Part shown: piece by piece, positions 45,918 through 56,885 of the stretch | How the letters are laid out: each line of letters begins with the position of its first letter | Position numbering within the stretch: position 1 is the stretch's first letter | NCBI GenBank assembly: GCA_039602395.1 | Contig: JBCNJP010000014.1 | Span: 186,001 to 250,000 of the forward strand | Reading direction: 5' to 3' | Length of the DNA stretch: 64,000 bases | DNA from: Deinandra increscens subsp. villosa | Lineage: Eukaryota > Streptophyta > Magnoliopsida > Asterales > Asteraceae | Notes under the pieces: model-generated | The model's input: the letters and a program-made list of their open reading frames with translations, nothing else | What the model was told of the DNA's origin: nothing | Database searches by the model: none | Program-made: the position numbers and the translations under genes

Positions 45918-46092
45918 GGGTTAGGTTCAAATGAGAACTTTTTTCTTTGAAAACTTTTGAGAACCATTCTGAGCCACTAATTTTCAGGGGGGAAGCATTC
46001 AAATTCATGTGGAGGATTTCCCTATATATAACTTGTGGCTCAGAATGGTTCTCAAAAGTTCTCAAACCCAATTGGTTCTCAAATGATCATCT

Positions 46093-46095
<3 letters not shown>
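45918..46095. mobile_element. MITE 2 in (TA)n: GGGTTAGGTTC family
   Basis: 178 bp, ends GGGTTAGGTTCAAATGAGAA and the complement of GTTCTCAAATGATCATCTCC, flanked by (TA)n on both sides. The body carries AACTTTTGAGAACCATTCTG and its inverted copy. Same family as 4908-5070 and 47247-47427. Confidence 0.8.
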
Positions 46096-46151
<56 letters not shown>

Positions 46152-46154
<3 letters not shown>

Positions 46155-46947
46155 GAAGGATCCTGTGAAAACCCTTTATATTGCGAAAACACGAAAACCA
46201 ATATTAAAACCTACATAACTTTTTCATACGTTAATGTTTTTTCATAAAATTAGCGCCAAATGTCTTAAAATTACGTTATCTTCAATTCTGGAAACAAGTA
46301 TTAAAAAAATTAACGGTTTTTTTTTCGTGTGATACACATGTGTATCACGTGTGATACACATGTGTATCATCATCATTACTACTGCACAAAAACGAATTAT
46401 AATGTGTAAAAACACTCCTTATGTTAAAAACATATTAAAAACACTAAAATATTTATGGTACTAATGATAATGAAACATAGTGTACATGTGCAACATATAA
46501 CTAAAAAAAATTATAAAGTGTTATTTTTTTCATTAGATATAAAGATAACATAACTATAAGATTTATGGTGCAATTTTCTTTTTGAACTAGTAATGTATAC
46601 CACATAATGAGGTTTTTTTTGGTGTGGTACACATGTGTATCATTAAAAAAATACAAAAAAACTGACAGAAATATAACACATATGGTGCGTCTTAGAGAAA
46701 ACAAATATTAACTCATACTAAAGTATGAGTTTTTTTTGTGGTACACATGTGTATCACAAAAAAAATAAAAAATAAAAAAAACGTTAACTTTTTATTTTTT
46801 GTTTTTTATAGCATTAAAGATAACATAATTATATGACTTTTGGTGAAAATTTTTAAAAAATATATTAACGTATGAAAAAGTTACATTGGTTTTAAGATGG
46901 TTTTCGCGTTTTCGCAAAATATATACGTTTTCGCATGATCCTTTCCC
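46152..46947. mobile_element. MITE 3 in (TA)n: GGGGAAGGATC family with CACATGTG palindromes
   Basis: 796 bp. TIRs begin GGGGAAGGATC and share TTGCGAAAACACGAAAAC with MITE 1, so the ends are homologous. The internal palindromes are different in their arms: GTGATACACATGTGTATCAC at 46329 and close variants at 46351, 46624 and 46738, all centred on CACATGTG. A 9-bp-stem hairpin ACTCATACT/AGTATGAGT lies near 46711-46730. Confidence 0.8.
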
Positions 46948-46951
46948 TATA

Positions 46952-47232
46952 TCTCTAATCTCTAATCCTAATAAAGCAATAAAATTGGTTGTCACATGGC
47001 TCTTTTCTAAGACCTCCACATCATCATGTCCACATGTCAATACATGATTAAATCAATATATAAATTTTAAAATCAATTTAATATATTACTTAACTTTCCA
47101 AATATAAGTTTCAACATTGCATTTAATGAATTAAAATTTCTTACTAAATGTAATGTAAGGTCAAATCTTTCAAATTTCTAACTAAATGTAATTTTAAATT
47201 TAACCCGTATAGTATACGGGTCACTAACCTAG
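46952..47232 (+). mobile_element. Short non-autonomous Helitron
   Basis: It starts TCTCTAATC after an A and ends with CTAG before a T, the Helitron A|T insertion pattern. Seven bases before CTAG lies a perfect 8-bp-stem hairpin, ACCCGTATAGTATACGGGT (47203-47221), the usual 3' terminator structure. At 281 bp it has no coding sequence. It stands between MITE 3 and the next TA tract. Confidence 0.75.
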
Positions 47233-47246
47233 TATATATATATATA

Positions 47247-47423
47247 GAGAGAGGATCATTTGAGAACTAATTGGTTGAGAGAACTTTTGAGAACCATTTT
47301 AAGCCACTAGTTATATTTACATATACCCTCCTCCCATGAATTGTAGTGGTCCCCAACTGAAATTAGTGGTGGGGATTTAGTTCTCAAAAGTTCTCAAAAC
47401 AAAAAACTTCTCATTTGAACCTA

Positions 47424-47427
<4 letters not shown>
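47247..47427. mobile_element. MITE 4 in (TA)n: GGGTTAGGTTC family, reverse orientation
   Basis: 181 bp; the right end complements to GGGTTAGGTTCAAATGAGAA and the left is GAGAGAGGATCATTTGAGAAC-like. It is an inverted relative of MITE 2 and lies between TA tracts (47233-47246 and 47428-47461). Confidence 0.8.
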
Positions 47428-47461
<34 letters not shown>

Positions 47462-47465
<4 letters not shown>

Positions 47466-47648
47466 GAGGTTCATTGTAGACACTTTCGCATGTGAAATAG
47501 CTCTTTTTCACATGTGAAAGTTTCTAATTAATGAGAAAAAAGAAAAAAAGAAAAAAGAAAATTAATCACAACCATTAGATCAAGAGATCTAATGGTGAAA
47601 AAGGGTGTCTACCTGTCTACACTTATGGGGGTGTCTACAATGAACTTT

Positions 47649-47652
<4 letters not shown>
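47462..47652. mobile_element. MITE 5 in (TA)n: GGGTGAGGTTC family
   Basis: 191 bp with TIRs GGGTGAGGTTCATTGTAGAC and the complement of GTCTACAATGAACTTTTCAC. It contains TTTCACATGTGAAA-like palindromic sequence and a central inverted ATTAGATCAAGAGATCTAAT. (TA)n follows to 47708. Confidence 0.8.
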
Positions 47653-47708
<56 letters not shown>

Positions 47709-48000
47709 CATGTTGTATACCAAATCCCACTATTAATTGAATTCAATTAGTTCTGTATGAAACAATGACTAGTGAATAGATCTATTTGGGTTGGCACCAA
47801 ATGTGCCATGAGTGGGTAAATAGTTAATGTTTGAATTCAAGGTTCATAACAATCCTACAACCACATTATCCTAACAATATGCAAACTTTATCTTTAAACT
47901 GAGCAAACCATTTATTATCATGATATTAAACTTGCGAACCCATCAACGTTATATTAACTCTTTTAAATGCATGCATTCTGATGAGTGATGCTTAAATACA

Positions 48001-48340
48001 CTTTACTTCATATTAATTTTTATTTAATGTACCAATAGGAATGCAAATTATGATATTTTATACTATTATTAGTATTATATAATATGTTATGGAGAAAATA
48101 GGCTTAGTTAAACTCGAGTCCTAACGCGTTTAACGAGTCAAACTCAATAACCATTTTTATGTATATTAAATTTGTTTGTTTTAAAATAAAGTATTAGGAA
48201 AAAAAAAAAGATCAAGTTTATGCTGTTTTGATTTATGTTTTCATGAATCAGGAAAGCCAAATGGGCTTTAGCCCATTTTAGGGAAAATAAATGAAGGCTA
48301 CAATTAAAAGGCAAAGGGATTGTCTAAATTACATATTGGT
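48001..48340. other. No recognisable gene
   Basis: AT-rich sequence after the end of the recognisable LTR. I see no frame, repeat or element boundary that can be supported. Confidence 0.3.
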
Positions 48341-48349
48341 CAAAATGGT

Positions 48350-48583
48350 TCGGTTATATGATGCGAGTCGGGTCGGTTAACCATGTGTTTAGGAGAAGTC
48401 GGTGCGGTTCGGTTAATTCGGTTATGGAAATATGCTCTGCTGAAACCGAACCGAGAATTTCGGAATTTAAAAAAACGTTAACCGAACCGTCGGTTTTTGT
48501 TTCGGTTCGGTTTTTTTTGGGTCGGTTAAACCGGTTATTTTGGTTTTGGTTCGATTAATTCGGTTTTTTGCTCATCCCTAAAA
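48350..48583. repeat. CGGTTCGGTT-rich repeat, transposon terminus
   Basis: Many copies of (G/T)CGGTT, including GTTTCGGTTCGG and TAAACCGGTTATTTTGG, end in GCTCATCCCTA. The reverse reading TAGGGATGAGCAAAAAACCG is a common terminus of plant DNA elements. The left end is not clear. Open frames over 48358-48558 result from the repeat. Confidence 0.5.
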
Positions 48584-48789
48584 GGGGGTACGCGGCAGTG
48601 GATACAAGGCAGCAGCCACAGGTCGTAGCCAAAGGCTGCTGTGGTCGTTTTCTTTTGGCACTCAAACCGAGGAAGGGAGAAGTCATTTTGCTTGCTGCTG
48701 TCGAAGCCGAATTCAGGTCCCCGAATTCAGAAGGCACCAAATTCTAAAGGTATATTTCTTTTATTTTATTTTATTATTATTATTTTTTT

Positions 48790-49960
48790 GGAAGGGCAAA
48801 GTTTATTAAAAAACGAAACAGTTCCTAGCAAGACGCTAGAAAAACCAAGACCGAAACATTACATAGAAAACGAAAACCACTCGGGCCAACTAACCGACCG
48901 AGCCGAGCAACGGTTATAAAACCAAATAAAACTCCAATATTTGATCTCACAGAAAACCCGTTGTAAAGAGGGCGATCTATGATTGAAAATTGCCAAGTTC
49001 CTTTCAATCCAAATGCACCAAACACCCGCCAAGAAAATGATAGAAATCGCCTTGTTCTTCCAACCCGGAGAGAGAACAGCTTTATGAGCATTCACCAAGT
49101 CTTTGACTGAGAAAGCAAACACCAAAGGGAAACGACACCATTGAGCGACTAATTGCCACACCGTATCCGTGAATTGGCAGCCCGTAAAAAGATGAGTCAC
49201 CGATTCGAAATTATCGCCGCACAACGCGCACAAAGACGAGCCAACGTTGATGTTCCTTCGAGCAAGCGAGTCTTTAGTATGGAGCTGATCAAGAAGCGCA
49301 CGCCACAGTAAAAGATTAACCTTCCAAGGAACATGTTTGTTCCATTCCGATATCACCCCTGGGGACATCACTTGCAAAATAGCACATTTAAGAGATTTAA
49401 CTGAGAATATCCCATCCACCGTGTCATCCCAGCGCCACCTGCCATTAATTCCAGAATTTTCTCCTTAAGCAAAACGCCCCACTGCCCCAAGATCGTAACC
49501 GATTTAGCAATTGCACGCCAAACTCCGGAAGCCGACGGCCGAAGAGGGATAAAATCAAGATCCGGAGGTCTCGAGTGGATGCAAAACACAACCCGACGCC
49601 AAAGCTTGTTTGGCTCCGTCTTAAAGCGCCAAACCCACTTCGCCAACATGCATAAATTCGAAGATTCCAACGAGGTCAGCCCTAAACCCCTTGCACTTTT
49701 TGGACGACAAATTTTTTCGCGAGCAACCCAATGAATCTTAAATTGCTTCGAATTGCCTCCCACAAAAAATTGAATCGATTTTTTTCCAAAGTATCCAACA
49801 CACATTTGGGGGCACGATAGAGGGAAAAGTAATACGTTGGGAGACACTTCAAAACCATCTTGATAAGAATAAGTCTACCTCCCATGGAAAGGTGTTTAGC
49901 CTTCCAAGACGAAAGGCGATTTTGGAAAATATCGATGACCTTCTTCCAATTCTTCTTCAT
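48790..49960 (-). pseudogene. 5'-truncated LINE (L1-type ORF2 C-terminal half)
   Basis: The minus strand begins MKKNWKKVIDIFQNRLSSWK, the end of the L1 reverse transcriptase, and continues through GGRLILIKMVLKCLPTYYFS. After frameshifts near 49690 and 49400 comes the zf-RVT region: VPWKVNLLLWRALLDQL, CALC, SVTHLFTGC, and the tail SARSVSWPEWFSFSM ending at 48859. The 3' end (TTTAATAAACTTTGCCCTTCC plus A-rich tail) is at about 48790-48770 on the plus strand. 5' truncation is usual for LINE copies. It is related to the copy at 9240-9850. Confidence 0.88.
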
Positions 49961-49969
49961 TTTCTACAA

Positions 49970-52900
49970 TGCTTCGATAACGGTCCATTTTGACTACTCT
50001 ACGATTTTTTCAGCATTCCATGTTCATAGATGGAATGTAGTAGACTCAAGGCCCTTTCCAAACATATATGGTACACCTTCTAACGATTTTTCTACGATTG
50101 TATACAATTTTTCTAAAAAAACATGACAGAATCTTTATTTATTCCAAACAGCAACATAGCTGTGAAAAATCATCAGTTTTGACCCACTTAAAGTCCGAAT
50201 CAGCTTTTGATTTCTAAAATTTAACTTAATTCGTCTCAGAGACCTTTCCAACCATATAATTCACACCCTCATTGGATGCTCGAGTAATCTACTATGAAAT
50301 TTTAAAACAGGGCTGAAACTGGTTTTTAATCACAGCAACGTTGTTTTGCTTTCATTAAAAACTCATTTAGACATTCTACCGAACACTTGGTGTGCACTAA
50401 CCGAGTTATGCCTATTTCATCATAATCTTAACATAATCTTTCTAAAACTTTTAGCCTTTTACACACATTAAGTTCTAATCATTCTTATCACTATCATAAT
50501 GTGATCACATTACGCATAAGTAGGTAAATTAGAGTTGTTAAATACTAACCCATTTTTTCCTACTTCTGATCATAATCATTACACACACATAATGTATACA
50601 TTATTTTAGTCAATTACATCATAGGTTTCAAAAACCCCAAATCCAAACACCTAATTTGCAAACTGGGGTTTATAAGCCAAACTTGATGTTTAACTCACGA
50701 ATCATGACAAATTAAGCACTCTAATCATATTACAAACATCTTATATAATAATTAACATAAAATTTCTATAACAACTGACAATTTCCAGGTTAACTTCGTT
50801 AACAACCTCCGTTATCTTTTAATAACTTCCGTTATCTCATCTAACTAGAATAGTTAATGCTACATGTCATTTGTGTTTACGTTACCGATTCCGTTCCCGA
50901 GCGTTGATTGATCACTTAAATAAATCACAGATCGAATAAATATAATTTGTACAACCTACATTACGTGATTTTATGTGAACCTGTATGGTAACTGAACTAC
51001 GTGTCAATATTAATACATGACTTATGATTATGTGCTTAGTAATTTCATGAAAAATGCATGCAATACGTGATACATGTCATTAATCAGATATTATGTAAAC
51101 TTTAAATTAGAACCTGTAACCTTAGTAGCATACAAGAATTTGGTTCATAGGTTTATTGGTGGTCTTGGACATAAATTCTAGTTAACTCAAGGGGGTCTTG
51201 AGTAAATCCCAAACAAGTAGGAAACTTAATCCTTAAGCTAGCAATCTTTAAAAATTCCTAGATCAAATCAACTCTAAAAAAAAGATCTAGCTCCCTCTCT
51301 CCCTCCCCAAAAACCTAAGGACGTTAACTCAGCCTCTCTCCCACCATCTTTTTCAAAATTTCTACATCCCAAGGTGAGTGATTGAAGGTTTCTTACACCT
51401 AGGAACGTAGCACATGGATTGCAAAATCAAGACGACATCTAGTTATCATCAAAATCAAAAATATCGAAAGGTAAAACCCTAGTTCTTGAATTTCGAAAAT
51501 TCTATAGTCCAAATCCGAAATTCCAAGTGTTTTTCATGTGTTTGATTGTTGAATTGATATTATATAATGAGTATATGTGATGGCTATGATTGTATGTGTG
51601 GATTTGATGTCAAAAATCGTGTTGAATGTCGATCGTCCAAACAGATTCTGTCCAGAAAATTTCGTCGACTTCTTCAAGTCATAAATTGACGATAACTTAT
51701 CAAAAATGGTCTATTCTTGATTCTAAAATTAAATTCAATGAATTATATTTCCAACCCAGGTGGTCTCATCGATTTTAGTTTAGAATTGATACCTCAAATT
51801 CAAATAACAAGATCAAAGGTCTAATCTGTCATTTATGGCAGATTCTTGGACTCACTTTCAAGGGATATAACTTGATCAATATTTGTCTAATGCATGTGAT
51901 TAATTGATTATTGTTGAATAATAAATTACATGGTATTAGATTTAAATTGAATTTTCATAGACCTACTAAAACCTTCGTTTAGTCACTTAACTTTCTGCCA
52001 CAAAATGTGTGTGCAATCTGCCTTATGTTTAAAGTTACGAACTTGTGTTAACGTGTTTAGCATGCTATGTTAGTTTTTGCTAGGGGTTTATAAAATGAAA
52101 TATGTTAACAACATGGTAAATTAATGATCTGGATATTTTGGTAATCAAACTCAAAGTTTTAATTTGGTCAAGTTATAAGCTTGCAAAGTTAACATGTGCA
52201 TTTTTCCTAAACAACAGCAACGCAGATTTTTAGTCTAATTCAAAGTAGCATAACTCACTCAAGTTTTATGGAAATTGAGTGAAAATTAGATTTTTAACTC
52301 TTATCTTTCTTTTGGATATTTTTCACTCTCAAAATCCATTGTTTGGGCACCGGTCATGCCAGTGCAAGATCAGTGTGCAAATAGCAATATTCCAGGAGTT
52401 TGTATTTTGTGTTGCTGCTCTAGGCATTCTAGATTCCTATTTGGGTTATGTGTTCAACATGAAACATCTTTATAATGTACGGAATTATATGTTCACAAAA
52501 TTTGGGGATTTAATTCTAATTTTAGGTCAGGTTGTGGGTTGGACGTCCGGTCATTGATTTTAGTTGCTAGTAGTGAAATATATGCATGCTTGTATCATGT
52601 GCCATGTATTGTGAACCGTTATGCTCATGCATGTTAGGAGCAATTTTTATGACTTGTTAAAGTGTGAAACTTGATTTACTTATATATCCTTGCACCGTAC
52701 AAAGTCATAAGTGTCTCGTCTCGATGGGAATGACAAGACTGTGCAAAGTCGCCCCGTTAATTTTGCATCGTATGGGTGACGTAGGTCCTGTTTGTTGACT
52801 GCTTTTATATGTATTACTAATCTTGAAACCTTGTGCATATAGTTGCATGTGTTAGGGCAGATATATGTGTGCATAGCAGTGTGGTCTTCTTATGAATCAA

Positions 52901-54334
52901 CATAGGATCATGCTCGTTACAAATGACATTACTCTCATAACATATCAACCAACGTGTCCTCGGGTCGTTGTGTCGGTCATGTGTTCCTCTATTCTGATTC
53001 TCTAAGTCGTTAGGAAATTCATGTACACTCTCGTTGTGCTTAATCGATGCACTTTTGTGATAACCTCTAATCGACCTTAATATACATGTATATTATGTCA
53101 CGCGTAAAAGATTTGCACTTGTCCAAGTGTGGTTAGTAGCAGTGCACCCGAAGGTGAGTTTCACGGCCCCACTTTATTCTTTTCTTTTGAGGGAGAGTAT
53201 ATGTATTACTAATCTTGAAACCTTATGCATATAGTTGCATGTGTTGGGGCAGATATATGTGTGCATAGCAGTGTGGTCTTCTTGAATCAACATAGGATCA
53301 TGCTAGTAACAAATGACATTACTCTCATAACATATCAACCAACGTGTCCTTGGGTCGTTGTGTTGGTCATGTGGTCCTTAATTCTGATTCTCTAAGTCGT
53401 TAGGAAATTTACGTACACTCTCGTTGTGCTTAATCGATGCACTTTTGTGATAACCTCTAATCGACCTTAATATACACGTATATTAGGTCACGCGTAAAAG
53501 ATTCGCACTTGTTCATTTACGGTTAGTAGCAGTGCACCCGAATGTGAGTTTCACGGCCTCACTTTACTCTTTTCTTTTGAGGGAGAGAACATGCAAAAAT
53601 TATTTATTGTTTTTAGACAATTTTTATAATTTCGACATATCACATGCACTAGATTGCCAAACACAAACAAAACTAAAGTCCTTACTAAATCGAACCGTTA
53701 ATATGGGATAGCGAGGTAATGTTGAGTAGTACTACTGGCGATTGACAACCCTGCTCAGCGGTGCACGGGATGCACCACCCGACTGACGGTCGGACAGAGA
53801 ACAATATTAGCCTAACATACTGTTGTTTCGGGTGAAAACACGGGAAATGCAAAACACGTAAGGGATTTTCCTACACATGTTAGTCAGCGTTGGTTGCGAA
53901 CTATCGAGGTGACATGAAACTTTAGGCTAGCTACCTACGATATGGAAATATGGTATAAACTTTACAACTTATTCATGGACTGTATAACTGGTGGCTCCAT
54001 GGACTGAAACTTAACTTGATATCAAAACCTGTGAACTCACCAATATTTGGTTGACACTTTTTCATGAACATGTTTCTCTCAGGTCGCAGGTGTTCGAGTA
54101 TCACGAGTATGCATGTATGAGTCCTCCAACTCTGTCATAGTTTTTGTATAAATTACTTTGTTTCAGTTGACAATGTTTTGTTTATGCTTCCGCAATGTAG
54201 AACTCTTATTTTATGTTAATGAAATGCAAACATTTTTATCTTTAATGGTTGGTTGATGTAACTAATGGACTGCGATCCTATTTTGTCACGCCTCACACGG
54301 TAAAACTCCGTTAATGAAAATTAAGGATGTGACA
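49970..54334 (+). mobile_element. LTR-like region of an undetermined Ty3 family
   Basis: There is no coding domain. The right end reads ATTAAGGATGTGACA, like a plant Ty3 LTR boundary, and the preceding 400 bp has the style of such LTRs (CTCAGGTCGCAGGTGTTCG, then a poly(A)-signal-like ATGTTAATGAAATGCAAACA). The left boundary is not found. Open frames such as 52279-52557 are fortuitous. A 391-bp tandem duplication lies inside. Confidence 0.4.
52806..53587. repeat. Tandem duplication, two units of about 391 bp
   Basis: Unit 1 (52806-53197) and unit 2 (53198-53587) both start TATATGTATTACTAATCTTG and end TTTTCTTTTGAGGGAGAG. They differ by scattered substitutions and small indels (by eye around 5%). 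Confidence 0.9.
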
Positions 54335-55490
54335 ATTTCAGCTTCACTTTCGTCTATCTCATCATGAATTTTCGAAAATCAAACAAGAAATATTGGGAAG
54401 TCACTTGCTCAAAATCCCCAAAACGTTAATGTTTATGGATTCCAAACTCTTGATTGCTAATCATACTCGCAGCCCCCTCCTCTTGATTTGAAAGAATTTG
54501 AACTAGGGTGGGGAAGAATCTAGATCCTTTCCTCCTGAACGGTATATTGATTTATTTTTATTTTTTTAGTAAAACTCTATTTTTTTTTTTACTTTCCTCC
54601 CCTCCAGTTTTGGACTTAATACGTCTTACGTCGAATCTTTCATTACTTTTAATTAAAACCCTACATTTTCCACATAGAATCTATTACCGCTTAAAACCAT
54701 GTCTAAAACATCCATTTAAGTATAACATATGACAACATCATACTTTTACACGTTATAAATAACTTGAGGATTTTTTTTAGGAATTAGGATGTTACAATAA
54801 ATGATTTCACTTGATACGTTAAAAATAACACATATCGTCACTAACACAAGAACGAGTCAAAGATCCTCATCTATGACCAAAATAATTATCATCGTCAACA
54901 AGACCGTATGAACAAATTTTTAATCTGTGAACATGGATCTATATAGGTAAAGTGATTAGCGTATGATTTTACTAACACGTTCTTATGTTTTCTAATTACA
55001 AATATCTACATTATAAAGATTTAATTGTCACACTTTTTACAACTCACCCATTTCAGATTCCAATTGCATTAAATTATGAAAATTAAACATACTCATATCC
55101 AATTTATATTATTTAGAATTTTGTGTCATAAGATTTGTTTTGTGTGGATTTTTAGTACTTCTACTTCATTTTATTTTGGCTCCTTCCTAACCCGAATTAA
55201 ATTTATGAAGCATAAATATTTTTGATGCTTGCAATCGTTTTTACTCAATGTTCATCATCACTAAACTACACTTTTTTTGTGAAAGCATCTTTACCTTTAG
55301 TTTCTTTGTAACTTGAAATTGTAACTTTCCAACTCTGACCCTTTCTCTTTGATCTTTTTTCCTTTTATGGCGAAAATTTTTACTTTAACTTTAAGAGGTA
55401 AAATTTGTAGTTTCAAAGGGTATAAGCAAGACTAAGAGAACCAAGTTCGTAGGATATAAGTTTGTTATAATCATAAAAAAGATGAAAGTA
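54335..55490. other. No recognisable gene
   Basis: AT-rich sequence, with a T/C-rich stretch at 54530-54610. I find no protein-like frame, repeat or element end. It may be decayed transposon. Confidence 0.3.
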
Positions 55491-55494
55491 TGTC

Positions 55495-56230
55495 GCTGAT
55501 GACGTATGTTCGGTTAGGATGGCGTAACAAGTAGACAGACACGCACATCCAACCCAGAACAATGCAACATGTACCAGAGGTCGACTCTCAAGAGGTCAAC
55601 AGTGTCGGCATGGCAGCTAGCCAACCGAGAGATGCCACATAGAAGATAGCCGGCCCCCATCAAGGTCGACACACAACATGTACTACAGGTCGACTCTCAA
55701 GAGGTCGACCAACCATACGCTCAGCTTCGACCACACAACACAAACAGTGGTCGACCCTCGAGCACGACAAGTCCGAGACGGACACCACAGACCTACGCTC
55801 CCACAATAGCAGGTCGACGTGCTGACACTCGACCTGAATCCACAAATAATGCGATTACCCAAAATGTGTACTGCAGGCGTTTGGCACAGTCCAAGACGCA
55901 GACCTGCAGCATACCTCATTTGGGCAATTAGCATTAATGACGATACAAGACAAAGGTTGAGGGTTATAAATACACCCCAACCATCAGGTTAGATTAATTC
56001 AATGTGCTTAGTCTCGACTTGATTACACTAATCTCTCAAAACGCATACTTATTCTCACGCCCGAGCTTGATCACAGGACACCCTGTCCTGCCCTCCAAGA
56101 ACAACAGTGTTTCTTTGTTTTGCAGATACTAGCCGAGCCGAGACCCCTCCGACCGAAGGCTCTCACTCTCTATAGTTGATATATCGGTGTAGTTTGTCCA
56201 AGACTTTGGTTTATCTAACTACTTGCGGTA
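55495..56230 (+). promoter_or_regulatory. LTR-like promoter region with GGTCGAC repeats
   Basis: The GC-rich segment at 55560-55820 contains GGTCGAC at 55579, 55664, 55688, 55703, 55749 and 55812, and a near-identical 35-bp stretch (AACATGTAC..., with GGTCGACTCTCAAGAGGTC) at about 55567 and 55677. A TATA box TATAAATA (55965-55972) and a transcribed-leader-like sequence ending in TTTTGCAG (56121) follow. This resembles U3/R of a Ty3-type LTR. LTR ends and a partner LTR are not visible, so a solo LTR or a host-gene promoter are both possible. Confidence 0.45.
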
Positions 56231-56749
56231 GCCCAATTCTATAGTCACTAAATTTGATAAATGGAAAAATTGAAAATATGTTAGCTATTTTACGCTTATA
56301 GTATTATGTTAGAATACTCTATTTCATTCTAAACAGTTTTATATATTTATTTTACGTTATTCAAGTTGTTAGTTTAACATTCATAAGGAAGAATGCTTCG
56401 GACATCATCCATATGTATCTTTTTTATTTACGAATATGTTTTTCCATTTTATGAGTGTAGGTTTTATATAACGAAATCTAGCCATGGGTTTTTGTTCACG
56501 GCTAAAATCACCATACATACATTTTACAGAATTTGAACTCACAATTATTTGTTAGGGTGGGTGGTATGGGGTGTATTTTTTTTCGGCAAAGGGGTTTCGG
56601 CATAGGGTGATTTTCGGCAATAATTTGGCAACCATACCCTTGCATTCGGCAAGGTGGATTTCGGCAAAAAACGGCAACTACTTGCCGAGTATTGCCGAGG
56701 AGTATTTTCGAACGTTGGGCTTTTTTTGCCCGTTATTTTTCGAACGTTG

Positions 56750-56772
56750 GCTACTAGCCAACGGCTAGTAGC
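56750..56772 (+). promoter_or_regulatory. Stem-loop upstream of the ORF1 promoter
   Basis: GCTACTAGCC, loop AAC, GGCTAGTAGC: a perfect 10-bp stem sharing CTAGCC/GGCTAG with the hairpin at 38383-38407. A TATA box TATATAAA at 56813-56820 and ATG at 56886 follow, the same order as in the other Harbinger element. Confidence 0.55.
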
Positions 56773-56885
56773 ATATTTTTTTTTTTTTTGTTTTTTTTAC
56801 AAGTTTTCCACCTATATAAACCCCAAAAACTTTAAACTTTTTACACCACATTTCATTTCTCTTCTACTTTTCTAACCCAAAACCA

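Larger units (their letters stand above)
41863..48000 (+). mobile_element. Plus-strand C-type LTR interrupted by the (TA)n MITE cluster
   Basis: Its sequence is the reverse complement of parts of the element C LTR. Examples are TTACTTAACTTAACCCACGA near 41900, CAGGTGAGCCTAACGACCGCTCTTTTAAACTG near 44910 (given here in two overlapping C-LTR motifs), and after the cluster ACCAAATCCCACTATTAATT at 47719. The LTR therefore runs to about 45053 and resumes at about 47709. Short open frames within it (42457-42657, 43283-43647) have no domain and are not genes. C12 and other simple runs occur near 43306. Confidence 0.65.

Noticed and set aside
45727..46247. Frames with long Tyr-Ile runs
   Set aside because: Translation of (TA)n microsatellites between MITEs.
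48790..49975. Target duplication of the LINE
   Set aside because: T-rich flanks give weak partial matches only; none is convincing.
52279..52557. 92-residue hydrophobic frame that might be a small membrane protein
   Set aside because: Lies in LTR-like sequence, has no upstream promoter or homologue I recognise, and its composition follows the AT-rich DNA.
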